DNA of 64,000 nt from JACPUW01 sp049115495. Its GTDB lineage: Bacteria; Bacteroidota; Bacteroidia; CAILMK01; JACPUW01. Position numbers and translations under genes: made by a program. Positions 52,343 through 61,238 of this stretch are shown piece after piece. The notes beneath the pieces are model-generated. The model did no database searches. It was given only the letters and a program-made list of their open reading frames with translations, and had not been told where the DNA came from. Positions within the stretch are counted from its first letter, which is position 1, and the number at the start of each line of letters is the position of its first letter. The stretch covers positions 186,001 to 250,000 of the forward strand of contig JAGDZV010000001.1 of the NCBI GenBank assembly GCA_049115495.1, in the 5' to 3' direction.

Positions 52343-54592
52343 GTGAAGCAACTACACTACAGCCTACTTTTGTTTATATGCTTAGCTTCTTGTAAAACTG
52401 ATCAAAAGCAAAAGCATGAAATAGATAATAACAACATAGTTGATAAAGATTATTTTGATTATTCCATTAATACGGCCAATAAATTTATTGACAGCCTTGA
52501 TGGCTACTTAAATCAGTGGAGACAAAATTTTGGATTTGATGATGCTGGAAACCTAAAAACTGGCGCATCAGAAGTTTATTTGGCAGCACTTTGCGCAAAT
52601 CTTTATGAGCTGAATAAGAATGAAAAATATCTCGATGCGGCAAAAAAGATTATTATAAACTATGAAGACTATAGAGCATTAGCAGGTGATCCAAAGAAGT
52701 TAAGGCCAGAATATGAAGCTGGGATCCCACCCATTTCAAATTTCTTTTTACCTCCAAAGTATGCCAGAGCTGCCCAAGTGGTTAAAAACTCGGGTACTTG
52801 TGGCAAAGAAGAAGTTAAAACTATTGATAGAATCTTATCAGAAACTGCGGAGTTTACCCTTAGAACCCAAGAATGGGGACCAATGAACCGTGCCATGTTA
52901 CGCGCCGAAGGCCTTTTACTTACCTGTTTGGTTGTAGATCAGCATGAGCATAAACAGCAATGGTCGCAAATGGGCACCACTATTTTAGAAGATAATATGA
53001 CCAATTGGAGCATAGAAGATGCCGGTATGTACAATATGATTTGGCTCTACTCTTTGTGCGGTTATTATGGATATCATCCCATTGAAAATAGAAATTTGAA
53101 TAATCCATACTTCCATTATTATTTGGAGTATTTCAAGAATTTGCAAAGCCCTGCTGGTGTTATTCCAGATTTTGGCGATGGATGGTGGCGCAGTTGGTGG
53201 TATGCGGCTGTTCCTGTATTTGAAATGGGCGCTAAAACATTTAACAACCCCGAGTTTAAATGGATTGCTGAAAACACTTTTTACAACAACACAGACTTTG
53301 ATAAAAAGAACATTACACTGGCCTTAAAATTTACCGAAGCTATGATTTGGGGTAATAGTACCCTTGAATCCCAAATGCCAATGAATGGCAGCAGACAGGT
53401 ATTGGATGATCTGGCAGGTAAAAAAGTGGCTTTTAGAAATGGTTGGGATGATAAAAGCACATACTTACTATATAACTACAAAGACCAAGGTAAAAACGGA
53501 ACAATCTTTAAAAGAAACCTCAGCAACACACTAAGTGTGAGCCACGAAAAAATGCATCATGGTCATAGTGATGAGCTATCAATTTCTCTTTTGATGCATA
53601 ATGGAAGCATTTTACTGCACGATGGCGGCTACAGACCAAAATTACCCAGCGGCCCAAATGGAGAGTGGCGGGCAGATATTTTTCATAATAAAATGGTTTT
53701 TAGGTCGGGCGATGTTTTTGATTCCAGATTTGAGTTCTCAAAACTTAAAGACCAAGGCTTTTATAAAGAAAGCTCAACCGAAAATGTCGATTTTGTTAAA
53801 GGTGCATTTTGCGAACACTCAAGAACTAAAGAAGTAATAATTGAGAAAGGCATTGGGCATGAAAGAATAATTGATTACTTGCCCAATGACGGTATTTTTG
53901 TGGTTTTTGACCTAATTAAATCCACAAACCAAAATTATTCGGCAAATAATTTATGGTTTAGTCAAAACATTATTGAAAAAGGCGAGCATTGGTATTTAAC
54001 CAATTATGATTCAATTGGAAAATGGGAAAACCCTGGCGATGAAAGTCTTTATATCATATTCAATCCGGAAAACGAATCAGAGATATTTACTGAAAAAGTT
54101 GAAAGGCATAAGCAAGAAGAAGTGGTAATGGTAGAGCATAAAAAGCTCTCAGAAAAAGAAGGTAATACTGAAGTTTTTATTACCGTTTTGGCACCAAAGA
54201 GTTCTAATATCGAACCAGAAAGCGTTTTCTACAAATCAGAAATCAGCAAAAATGCCTTTGGCACTTCAATAATCATAGCGGCTGACACGCATAATTTTTG
54301 TCATAAAATTGATCTTGAAGGCGATACTGCTAGAACATGGCCTAGACCTAAATACACCTTTGAGAGCAGTAAAATCAGCATTAATGAGTTCAGTAGCGAT
54401 GCTGACTTTTTATATGTTTGGAAAGCCATGGAACGCAATTACTTTATGTCAGTTAACTGCACTAAGGTTGAAAATGAAAGCGAAACGCTTTTCGAACAGG
54501 CCAAAAACACCAACGAGTTTAGGCAAGATGGCGGAGCGACAACAGCTGATGCTTGGAAAGTTAGAAAAATAGAACGCACAGTTTTTAAGTGA
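52343..54592 (+). CDS. Heparinase II/III-like polysaccharide lyase lipoprotein
   Basis: 749 residues from GTG 52343, lipobox LASC (about 17). Residues 40-340 form an (alpha/alpha) toroid, EWGPMNRAMLRAEGLL and FGDGWWRSWWYAA being characteristic loops. The C-terminal beta domain opens with SVSHEKMHHGHSDELSISL (about 398), whose HGHSD motif is the heparinase II/III hallmark. It should cleave uronic-acid-containing glycans by beta-elimination, alginate-like or other acidic polysaccharide. No PL17/PL12 assignment is attempted. It ends flush with the convergent membrane-protein gene. Confidence 0.88.
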   Translation: MKQLHYSLLLFICLASCKTDQKQKHEIDNNNIVDKDYFDYSINTANKFIDSLDGYLNQWRQNFGFDDAGNLKTGASEVYLAALCANLYELNKNEKYLDAAKKIIINYEDYRALAGDPKKLRPEYEAGIPPISNFFLPPKYARAAQVVKNSGTCGKEEVKTIDRILSETAEFTLRTQEWGPMNRAMLRAEGLLLTCLVVDQHEHKQQWSQMGTTILEDNMTNWSIEDAGMYNMIWLYSLCGYYGYHPIENRNLNNPYFHYYLEYFKNLQSPAGVIPDFGDGWWRSWWYAAVPVFEMGAKTFNNPEFKWIAENTFYNNTDFDKKNITLALKFTEAMIWGNSTLESQMPMNGSRQVLDDLAGKKVAFRNGWDDKSTYLLYNYKDQGKNGTIFKRNLSNTLSVSHEKMHHGHSDELSISLLMHNGSILLHDGGYRPKLPSGPNGEWRADIFHNKMVFRSGDVFDSRFEFSKLKDQGFYKESSTENVDFVKGAFCEHSRTKEVIIEKGIGHERIIDYLPNDGIFVVFDLIKSTNQNYSANNLWFSQNIIEKGEHWYLTNYDSIGKWENPGDESLYIIFNPENESEIFTEKVERHKQEEVVMVEHKKLSEKEGNTEVFITVLAPKSSNIEPESVFYKSEISKNAFGTSIIIAADTHNFCHKIDLEGDTARTWPRPKYTFESSKISINEFSSDADFLYVWKAMERNYFMSVNCTKVENESETLFEQAKNTNEFRQDGGATTADAWKVRKIERTVFK

Positions 54593-55096
54593 TTATAAAC
54601 CTTTTCTTTTATTCCATAACCCTAAGCAAAGCACAATACCACCAACAATGCCAACAAGGTATGATGCGCCATGAGACCAACCCACTGTTAAATATAAATG
54701 ATGTTTTTCAGGTTCTATTTGCACAGCTAGGCCTTCAATAAGCGTAAAAACTTCACTTTTTGAGAGCACGTAGCCAAGTATACCGGCAACGAACGCAGCA
54801 ATAGCTATAATTCCAATTAGGGATAATAGTGGCCTAAATATTTGAGATAATTTTAGTTTTGGCCTTTTACCAGCTCTTGCAGCAAAAGATATAATCACAC
54901 CCAATATTAATCCTACCCACCAAGTTGCAATTACACCCCACACCAAAGCTAAATTAACAGGAGATTCACTTTCAATTACCTTAGGGTGCCCTACAGTAAA
55001 ATACTCCAATGAAATATGTGCTGTTACCAAATCATGGCAAATGCCATAAAAAACAGCAAGCAGTATTGAAAAAATTATGATTTTAATTGTTTCCAT
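54593..55096 (-). CDS. Conserved four-helix membrane protein, unknown function
   Basis: 167 residues with about four hydrophobic helices. The first loop, ICHDLVTAHISLEYFTVGHPKV, is distinctive and looks conserved, with two His residues near the membrane surface; a second His pair, KHHLYL, lies in the last loop. No transport signature is recognised. It is last in the minus-strand operon with the oxidoreductase and symporter genes (42 bp gap). Its stop codon touches the stop of the lyase gene. Confidence 0.68.
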   Translation of the reverse strand: METIKIIIFSILLAVFYGICHDLVTAHISLEYFTVGHPKVIESESPVNLALVWGVIATWWVGLILGVIISFAARAGKRPKLKLSQIFRPLLSLIGIIAIAAFVAGILGYVLSKSEVFTLIEGLAVQIEPEKHHLYLTVGWSHGASYLVGIVGGIVLCLGLWNKRKGL

Positions 55097-55137
55097 TTAA
55101 GTCATCAAAACAAGTCTAGATATATTTCTAAATCGAC

Positions 55138-56244
55138 CTATAATTCTGATCTTTCAAAGCTATTAATCATTTCTACATCAACGCCTTCAATTACCCTTTG
55201 TATACCATGCTCAGTTCTGTTTGAGTTATAACTTGCCGCATCAATGTCTAAATTATCGTGAAGCAGACTCACCAGATGTGTTACAGGATAAGCTAAGTCT
55301 AGATTACAATTTTCAGCTTCAAACCCATTCATACACCTTATTACATTATCAAACATAAGCTTTCGCGCTCTTTGTATAGCCGAATTAGCATCCTTATCGA
55401 TTGATACTCTTTCTCCATTCAAAATGTAATAATCACCATACCATTCAAAGCTTCCCTTGCTGCCTTTAATTCTTATTCTTGGGTCTACGTTTTGTATACA
55501 TGCATGACTCACATTTACGAATAGTGGAATTTGATTTTCATTTTCAACTATAATACTCGCAGTATCAAAACTCTCAATATCGTTTGCTCGCATCAATTGC
55601 CCCTTAACCGATTTCGCTGTACTAGATAATTCTACATTAGTGCCAGTCCAAAAGAAAAGTAGGTTTACGAAATGGGCAAAGGCATTATGAATTACTGAAT
55701 CAAAAACTGGCTCTTCACTACAAAAGAGTTTTCCCGCCCATTCGTTACGTTTGAAATACTCTTCACTTCTCGGCCAAAGACCCAAAAAATGAGCACTTTT
55801 TATTTCACCAATTGCCCCTTCAACAAGACTCTTTTTAATCTGCCAAGTTTCTGGTTCGTATAAATTTTGGAAACCTACAAATACGTTTAGGCCTTCTCTA
55901 TTTGCAATGTTTTTAAGTTCAATTATTTGATCAGGAGTGGCAGCAGCTGGTTTTTCAAGTAAAAGGTTATAGCCATAAGAAAGACCCTGCTTGGCAATAG
56001 AAAAGTGAGAGTGAATACTTGTAGGAATGCACAACAGATCAATATCTCTATTTTCTGAAAAGAAGCCTACTAGGCTACTATGAAAACTTATTCCTTTCTC
56101 TTTGAAACTGTCTATTTCACTTTCACTATGGTAGTGTATTGAAACGATATCGCTCAAAACAATCTCACCATTTTTATGCTTGCACAGTAAAGTTTGAAGG
56201 TATAAACCGGCATAACCCGAAGTACCAATGAGTGCTACTTTCAT
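55138..56244 (-). CDS. Gfo/Idh/MocA-family oxidoreductase
   Basis: 368 residues: N-terminal Rossmann domain (VALIGTSGYAG, then the EKPAAATP motif with the conserved Lys about residue 98) and a C-terminal beta-sheet substrate domain (HNAFAHFVNLLFFW, VFVNVSHACIQN). It should oxidise or reduce a sugar or sugar derivative with NAD(P). It begins in a one-base overlap with the symporter stop (TAATG), so it is translated with it. A second member of the family is encoded upstream at 58260, and the two could handle sequential steps. Confidence 0.9.
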   Translation of the reverse strand: MKVALIGTSGYAGLYLQTLLCKHKNGEIVLSDIVSIHYHSESEIDSFKEKGISFHSSLVGFFSENRDIDLLCIPTSIHSHFSIAKQGLSYGYNLLLEKPAAATPDQIIELKNIANREGLNVFVGFQNLYEPETWQIKKSLVEGAIGEIKSAHFLGLWPRSEEYFKRNEWAGKLFCSEEPVFDSVIHNAFAHFVNLLFFWTGTNVELSSTAKSVKGQLMRANDIESFDTASIIVENENQIPLFVNVSHACIQNVDPRIRIKGSKGSFEWYGDYYILNGERVSIDKDANSAIQRARKLMFDNVIRCMNGFEAENCNLDLAYPVTHLVSLLHDNLDIDAASYNSNRTEHGIQRVIEGVDVEMINSFERSEL

Positions 56245-58259
56245 TACTTGGTATAAATGGTTAGCGCATCTAAATTGTTTTCAGGCCTAGGAAACAGAAG
56301 ACTTGCCAAATAACCAATTATGATACAGCTTAGCACCGATACTGTACTAAAAAGCATAAAGTGTACATCAGTAAAATACTTAACGGTGACAGTGATTAAA
56401 ATACTTAGTACCGCCCCAATAATTGCTCCTTTGGTATTAGCTCTGGTGGTAAACATACCTAAAATAAACACCCCTCCAAAGCATCCGCCAACAACACCCA
56501 AAATCTCCATCCATAAATCAAACATCGACTTGATTTCGAAGGTGGCCATAAGTAGGGCTATGGCTGTTCCTGCAATTCCAATAATCGTGGTTATCACTTT
56601 GGCTTCAAACAACACCTTTTTATCATCTCTAATTCTACCTAAAAAAGGATAGTAATCCCGTATAATAACTGTTGTTACAGAATTCATGCTACTATCTAAC
56701 GTGCTCATACAAGCAGCAAATAGGGCCGCAATAAGTAAACCTGTTACCCCTTGTGGCAATACTTCTACAATGTAAAGTGGAAAGGTTTGAATGTTTTGCA
56801 TTTGTGGGTTAAGTACTGCAGGATTACTATGAAAATAGCTAAACAGAGCACTACCCAGGAGGTGAAATAAAATAGTTCCTGGAACTACAATAAGACCAAG
56901 TAAAATATAGCTTTTTCTCGCATCTTTAACTGTAGGCGTGGTCAATACTCTTTGCACCATTACTTGATCTGATGGCAAGGCTGCTTGGGTCATCATTTGG
57001 TTCAATATAAACACCCAGAAAACGGGTAAGGTTAAATCCCATCCCCATTCTACGGCATGAAGCTTTTGATAGCTATTATTTATTTCGAAGAAACCTTGAA
57101 ACCCGCCATCTGTACCATTTACCATTAGAAAGAAAGCCAAAAGTGTACCCCCAAAAAGCACGGTAACCTGCAATACATCGGTCCAAATTACGGCCGTAAT
57201 TCCACCTAAAACGGTATATAACGTGGCCAAAACGCCCATTATAAAAATGGCATAAAACACATTAATTCCGGTAACTGCTGTTAGAGCCAAAGAAGGAAGC
57301 AAAAGCACAACGCTCATTCTACCACCCAATTGAAAAGCAATAGATACCAAAGCACCAAATAATCTTACGGCTTTGCTAAACCGTGCTTCTAAATACTCGT
57401 ATGTTGATGTTATTTTAATACCTCGTAAAATTGGAATAATTGTGTAGGCAGCAATTATCATAAAAATTGGTCCCCATAGAGTACCCAATCCATAAACTTG
57501 ATTTGTAGAAAATGTTTTTTCAGGTATGGCTAAAAAGCTAATTGCACTGGTTCCTGTTGCATAAAGACTTATTCCAACTGCCCACCACGGTATTTTTCGT
57601 TTGCCCAAAAAGTAGCCTTCGGTGGTTTTTGTTCTTCTACCAGCTGATGCACCTATTAAAATCAAAAAGGTCATGTAAATACCAATTACTAAATAATCGG
57701 TTGTGGCCAAAGTTTTTGTTTTTGATACAAACCTTACTTTTTTGGACCATTTGTCCTTTTTCAAAAGCAAGAAATGATTTTGTTTTTCAACTACTTTATC
57801 ACCCGGATCAAAGTCAAATTCAACGTAAATTTCGCTCCATGTATCAGTAATTATATGGTAAGACCAAGCCGTCTCTTTTCCAAGTACAAAAATGTGGCTC
57901 TGCCCTGTGGCCACAACTTTGGGTCTTGCAATCTTTACCGGCATTTTCGTTAGTTTCATCCAACCAACTTTCGAAAAACCATCAATAGGTGTTGTTCTAT
58001 AACACCACACTTTTTTTGAAGGGCCCTTTTTCTCGTTGCCTCCAAAAATGTAAATAGCATCATCTTTTTCAATTATCCCCGGGTTAGCAACCCTACCGCT
58101 GGGCAGACTATCCACATAGTTGGGCCCATCACTTTGCCAGTTTGGTATACTATCCAGATCGGTAATTTCAAATTCACCCGCTACAAACCCTGAATGATCT
58201 TTAGGGTAGCAACTCCATAAAAATATTGGGAAAAGAAAAATTAGTTGCCACACTCTCAT
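56244..58259 (-). CDS. Kelch-domain/SSS-family symporter fusion, lipoprotein-like N-terminus
   Basis: 671 residues. The N-terminus has a lipobox LWSC (about 17), then a short kelch-type region (about 30-175; AIYIFGGNEKKG, HIFVLGKETAWSYHI), and from about 190 a sodium:solute symporter domain of 12-13 helices with GRRTKTTEGYFLG, SAISFLAIPEKTFSTN and the SSS-type AALFAACMSTLDSSMNS. Periplasmic kelch proteins fused to or encoded with SSS transporters are known from sialic-acid loci (NanM-like mutarotases). The lipid anchor is unusual for a permease, which suggests that the kelch part serves the substrate before import. It is flanked by two oxidoreductase genes with zero gap and a one-base overlap. 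Confidence 0.88.
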   Translation of the reverse strand: MRVWQLIFLFPIFLWSCYPKDHSGFVAGEFEITDLDSIPNWQSDGPNYVDSLPSGRVANPGIIEKDDAIYIFGGNEKKGPSKKVWCYRTTPIDGFSKVGWMKLTKMPVKIARPKVVATGQSHIFVLGKETAWSYHIITDTWSEIYVEFDFDPGDKVVEKQNHFLLLKKDKWSKKVRFVSKTKTLATTDYLVIGIYMTFLILIGASAGRRTKTTEGYFLGKRKIPWWAVGISLYATGTSAISFLAIPEKTFSTNQVYGLGTLWGPIFMIIAAYTIIPILRGIKITSTYEYLEARFSKAVRLFGALVSIAFQLGGRMSVVLLLPSLALTAVTGINVFYAIFIMGVLATLYTVLGGITAVIWTDVLQVTVLFGGTLLAFFLMVNGTDGGFQGFFEINNSYQKLHAVEWGWDLTLPVFWVFILNQMMTQAALPSDQVMVQRVLTTPTVKDARKSYILLGLIVVPGTILFHLLGSALFSYFHSNPAVLNPQMQNIQTFPLYIVEVLPQGVTGLLIAALFAACMSTLDSSMNSVTTVIIRDYYPFLGRIRDDKKVLFEAKVITTIIGIAGTAIALLMATFEIKSMFDLWMEILGVVGGCFGGVFILGMFTTRANTKGAIIGAVLSILITVTVKYFTDVHFMLFSTVSVLSCIIIGYLASLLFPRPENNLDALTIYTK

Positions 58260-59198
58260 TTATATACTCGCAATTTTTTCTACAGAAATACACAAATCGG
58301 CCAGTGCTATTGCTTCAGATGTACTTACCCTATTTTGAGCTTCATCATTTAACGATTCAACAAAGTGATCGAATATATTAGGTTGCTTTTCAAAAGGCCC
58401 AATTTCATATTGGTGCCCGGTTATAACATTCACTTTTTGATTCATCACTTCAATTATACCTTTTTCACCTGTAATCCTAATTCTGTCATCGCCATGTGAA
58501 TTGGCGCATTCAGGCCTTAAATAATCAAGAACTACCGTTGCAGTTACTTTTTTACTCTTTAAAACTAAAGTGGCATTGCTTTCAACTTCGCCATTGTTTT
58601 GGTTAAATTCATTCGATTGGTTAGCGAAGGCAACTTTTAATTCACTTAAACCTAAAGCCAGCAACCAATCCAAAGCATGAGCTCCAACCCATGGAATTAA
58701 ACCGCCAAACTTTGCCTTTTCTTTCATCCAATTAGCCTTTTCACCCATTTTATAGCTTTTCTGAGCTTGAACAGTAACAACTTGGCCTATATCCCCTTTT
58801 TTCACCAACTCAAATGCTTTAGCGAACCAAGGTTCATACCGGTGAATCATCATAGTTGAAAAAGTAGCTTTCGATACCTTCAACACTTCTTTAACCAAGT
58901 TCAATTCTTCAATTGAAAGCGCAATTGGTTTTTCTACAAAACAATTTATATCCCTTTTTAAACACTCAATAAGAACTTTTGAATTGAGATGGTAATGGGG
59001 ATTGACTATAGCAATGTCTGGCTTCTCAATAGCCAACATTTCTATGTAATTGGTATACCTTTTTAATTGATCATAGTCTTTAAGCCTGTTCAAATTCTCG
59101 TTTTGGCTACCAGGAGCGTAGGCTACTATTGAGTGAACATTTGCACTTTGAAATGCGTATTCAAAATGACCCGAACCACCAATTACAACGGTTTTCAT
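58260..59198 (-). CDS. Gfo/Idh/MocA-family oxidoreductase
   Basis: 312 residues. Rossmann opening VVIGGSGHFEYAF (an altered glycine loop), the VEKPIALS motif (Lys about 94), the middle MIHRYEPWFAKAFEL and the WVGAHALDWLL substrate pocket. It begins the minus-strand operon with the symporter fusion and the second oxidoreductase. The start is 88 bp from the divergent MetE-core gene, so their promoters share the gap. It probably oxidises a sugar delivered by the symporter; the exact substrate cannot be read. Confidence 0.9.
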   Translation of the reverse strand: MKTVVIGGSGHFEYAFQSANVHSIVAYAPGSQNENLNRLKDYDQLKRYTNYIEMLAIEKPDIAIVNPHYHLNSKVLIECLKRDINCFVEKPIALSIEELNLVKEVLKVSKATFSTMMIHRYEPWFAKAFELVKKGDIGQVVTVQAQKSYKMGEKANWMKEKAKFGGLIPWVGAHALDWLLALGLSELKVAFANQSNEFNQNNGEVESNATLVLKSKKVTATVVLDYLRPECANSHGDDRIRITGEKGIIEVMNQKVNVITGHQYEIGPFEKQPNIFDHFVESLNDEAQNRVSTSEAIALADLCISVEKIASI

Positions 59199-59286
59199 GT
59201 GGGCTAAAGTAAATGCATTTGAGTTAAAAATGCCATTTGAAACACAAATCGAGACCGCTTTTATGGTTTAACTTTATATTCGCCTA

Positions 59287-60294
59287 ATGGCTACTGCTAG
59301 AATAAAAACCACCATTGTTGGGTCATATCCTACACCTAAATGGTTGAGCAACAATCCGACAGAAGAAAATATTGCTAAGGCAACCAAAGATGTACTGAAA
59401 GTACAAGAAGAAGCCGGACTTGACCTTTTAGTTGATGGTGAAATGTATCGTTTTGATCCACTGCACCCAGAAACCAATGGCATGATAGAATTTTTTATTA
59501 GGCCAATGGATGGGATTAGAATGCAGCTCACTGAAGCTGAAAAAGCAGCATTTAGAGCTTTACCCGGAATGGAATTTAGAAGATTGCCTGCTGGGATTGT
59601 TGATTCGCCAATTGGAATTGGTAGTCTCGACCTTAAAACACCATGCGAAAGGGTTAGGTCTTTGACAAATAAGCCTGTGAAATTTACGCTCACTGGGCCC
59701 CATATGTTGGCCAAAACCATTCCCAACAACTATTATAAAAACAAAGAAGAAGTAACGTTTGCCATTGCACAAGCTTTGGCAAAACAGGTGGCTGAACTTA
59801 ATGCCGATGTAATTCAACTTGATGAAGCCAATCTTCCTGGGCATCCTGAAGAAGCCAAATGGGCACTTGATGCCATTAACATTATGCTAGATGCTGTTAA
59901 AACTACACCTGCGGTGCATTTATGTTTTGGTAATTATGCTGGTAAGCGTGTGCAAGATGGCACTTGGGCGGCAATGCTCGAGTATTTAAATGGTTTGCAT
60001 GCCGACCACGTTGTACTAGAAACTAAGCGCAGGCCAAAAGATGAAATAAATGTACTAAAAGATGTGGGCGAGCACATAGGACTTGGCGTTGGGGTAGTAG
60101 ATATTAAAACGAGTGATGTTGAAAGTGCAGATGAAATTGCAAAAGACCTTGAACGCATTGAAAAAGCTATAGGTATTGGGAGGGTAAAATACATACACCC
60201 TGACTGCGGCTTTTGGATGCTTGACAAACCTACATCTGATGCAAAAATCAACACCTTGGTAAAAGGTAGAAACCTATATTTAGGAATTGATTAA
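59287..60294 (+). CDS. Cobalamin-independent methionine synthase core-domain protein
   Basis: 335-residue TIM barrel equal to the C-terminal half of MetE without the N-terminal half. IVGSYPTP, VDGEMYRFD, IQLDEANLPG (D179, E180) and zinc ligands H211, C213, E245 and C307 (HLCFG, LETKRR, HPDCGF) are all present. Archaeal-type core MetE enzymes transfer methyl from a donor to homocysteine using such a barrel; here the methyl donor is unknown. In a sugar catabolic neighbourhood it may handle a methyl group released from an O-methylated substrate, or it may be simply housekeeping. It is divergent from the oxidoreductase operon. Confidence 0.88.
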   Translation: MATARIKTTIVGSYPTPKWLSNNPTEENIAKATKDVLKVQEEAGLDLLVDGEMYRFDPLHPETNGMIEFFIRPMDGIRMQLTEAEKAAFRALPGMEFRRLPAGIVDSPIGIGSLDLKTPCERVRSLTNKPVKFTLTGPHMLAKTIPNNYYKNKEEVTFAIAQALAKQVAELNADVIQLDEANLPGHPEEAKWALDAINIMLDAVKTTPAVHLCFGNYAGKRVQDGTWAAMLEYLNGLHADHVVLETKRRPKDEINVLKDVGEHIGLGVGVVDIKTSDVESADEIAKDLERIEKAIGIGRVKYIHPDCGFWMLDKPTSDAKINTLVKGRNLYLGID

Positions 60295-60305
60295 GCCTAA
60301 GTCTT

Positions 60306-61238
60306 TTGAAAAAGAAGACTCGAAAACGCCTGTTTAGACTTTTTATTTTAGCTTGCCTCCTATGGTTTGCAGGGTTATTTAATCCCATTGCTAACCTTCA
60401 CTTTTACATTGATCAAAGTAATCCTTTGGATTACGACTTAAGTTCAGACCTAGTTGAACTTTGCGATAACGAAAGCGTAAACGTAAAAGAGTTAAGCATC
60501 AAGCGCGCATCTGCGGGAATTGGAGCTAAAGCCCTTACAGTCATTACCCCACCTAGAATTCGTATTATCACTTTTAAGCAAAACCAAAACAACTTTGAAA
60601 TTGCATTTTCAGAAGGAGGTTTAACGTCTCGAAAAAATGTTGGTGGCGCTGTCTCTTTTTCGGTAAACAGTAATTTTTACGATACCGAGCAAAAAACACT
60701 GGGCGAAGTAATTGTAAACGGAGAACGGCATGGATACGAAACGGGCTCTTCGGGCTACTTTAAAGTAATTGAAGGCAAAGCCTATGTTGGCCCAAGAAGC
60801 CTTTTCGATGGCAAAAGTGGTAAAATAGAATTCGCTTGCCAAGCACATCCATCTGTAATGAAAGCTGGCATTATTTGGCCCTATATTTTAAAAGAAACCA
60901 TGAACAAGACTTCGTGGGGAAGAAAAACTTATAGAAACTTAGGTGGCATGGACAATGAAGGAAACATTGTTTTTTTACTTTCTGGAGACGGCGCGCTGCT
61001 ATCAGTTAAAGAAATCAGCGAAATTGCTTTAGACCTTGGCGTACAAACCGCTACCCTTTTTGATGCCGGTTCATCGCTGCAATACACCCTAAAAACGAGG
61101 GGTTGTAGATTGAATTTCGCCGCTTACAATAACCAATTAAACTTGGGAGCCAAGTTTGATCATTGGTTTAAAGAAAACTGGGGATATTTATTCTACAATA
61201 CGGCGCCGGTATTTATTAATTATAAGCAAAGGGACTAG
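60306..61238 (+). CDS. Phosphodiester glycosidase-family (NAGPA-like, DUF2233) protein
   Basis: 310 residues from TTG 60306, 11 bp after the MetE-core gene. An N-terminal membrane helix (LFRLFILACLLWFAGLF) anchors it facing the periplasm. The domain contains FSVNSNFYDTEQKTLG, NLGGMDNEGNIVFLLSG and LFDAGSSLQY, typical of the N-acetylglucosamine-1-phosphodiester alpha-N-acetylglucosaminidase (NAGPA) fold. It should cleave a sugar-phosphodiester bond, for example in a phosphoglycan or teichoic acid-like substrate. It overlaps the convergent isomerase gene by 4 bp. Family assignment is firm; the substrate is not known. Confidence 0.85.
   Translation: MKKKTRKRLFRLFILACLLWFAGLFNPIANLHFYIDQSNPLDYDLSSDLVELCDNESVNVKELSIKRASAGIGAKALTVITPPRIRIITFKQNQNNFEIAFSEGGLTSRKNVGGAVSFSVNSNFYDTEQKTLGEVIVNGERHGYETGSSGYFKVIEGKAYVGPRSLFDGKSGKIEFACQAHPSVMKAGIIWPYILKETMNKTSWGRKTYRNLGGMDNEGNIVFLLSGDGALLSVKEISEIALDLGVQTATLFDAGSSLQYTLKTRGCRLNFAAYNNQLNLGAKFDHWFKENWGYLFYNTAPVFINYKQRD

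Noticed and set aside
59274..59729. A 151-codon open frame on the minus strand
   Set aside because: Antisense to the MetE-core gene, whose catalytic residues are all intact.
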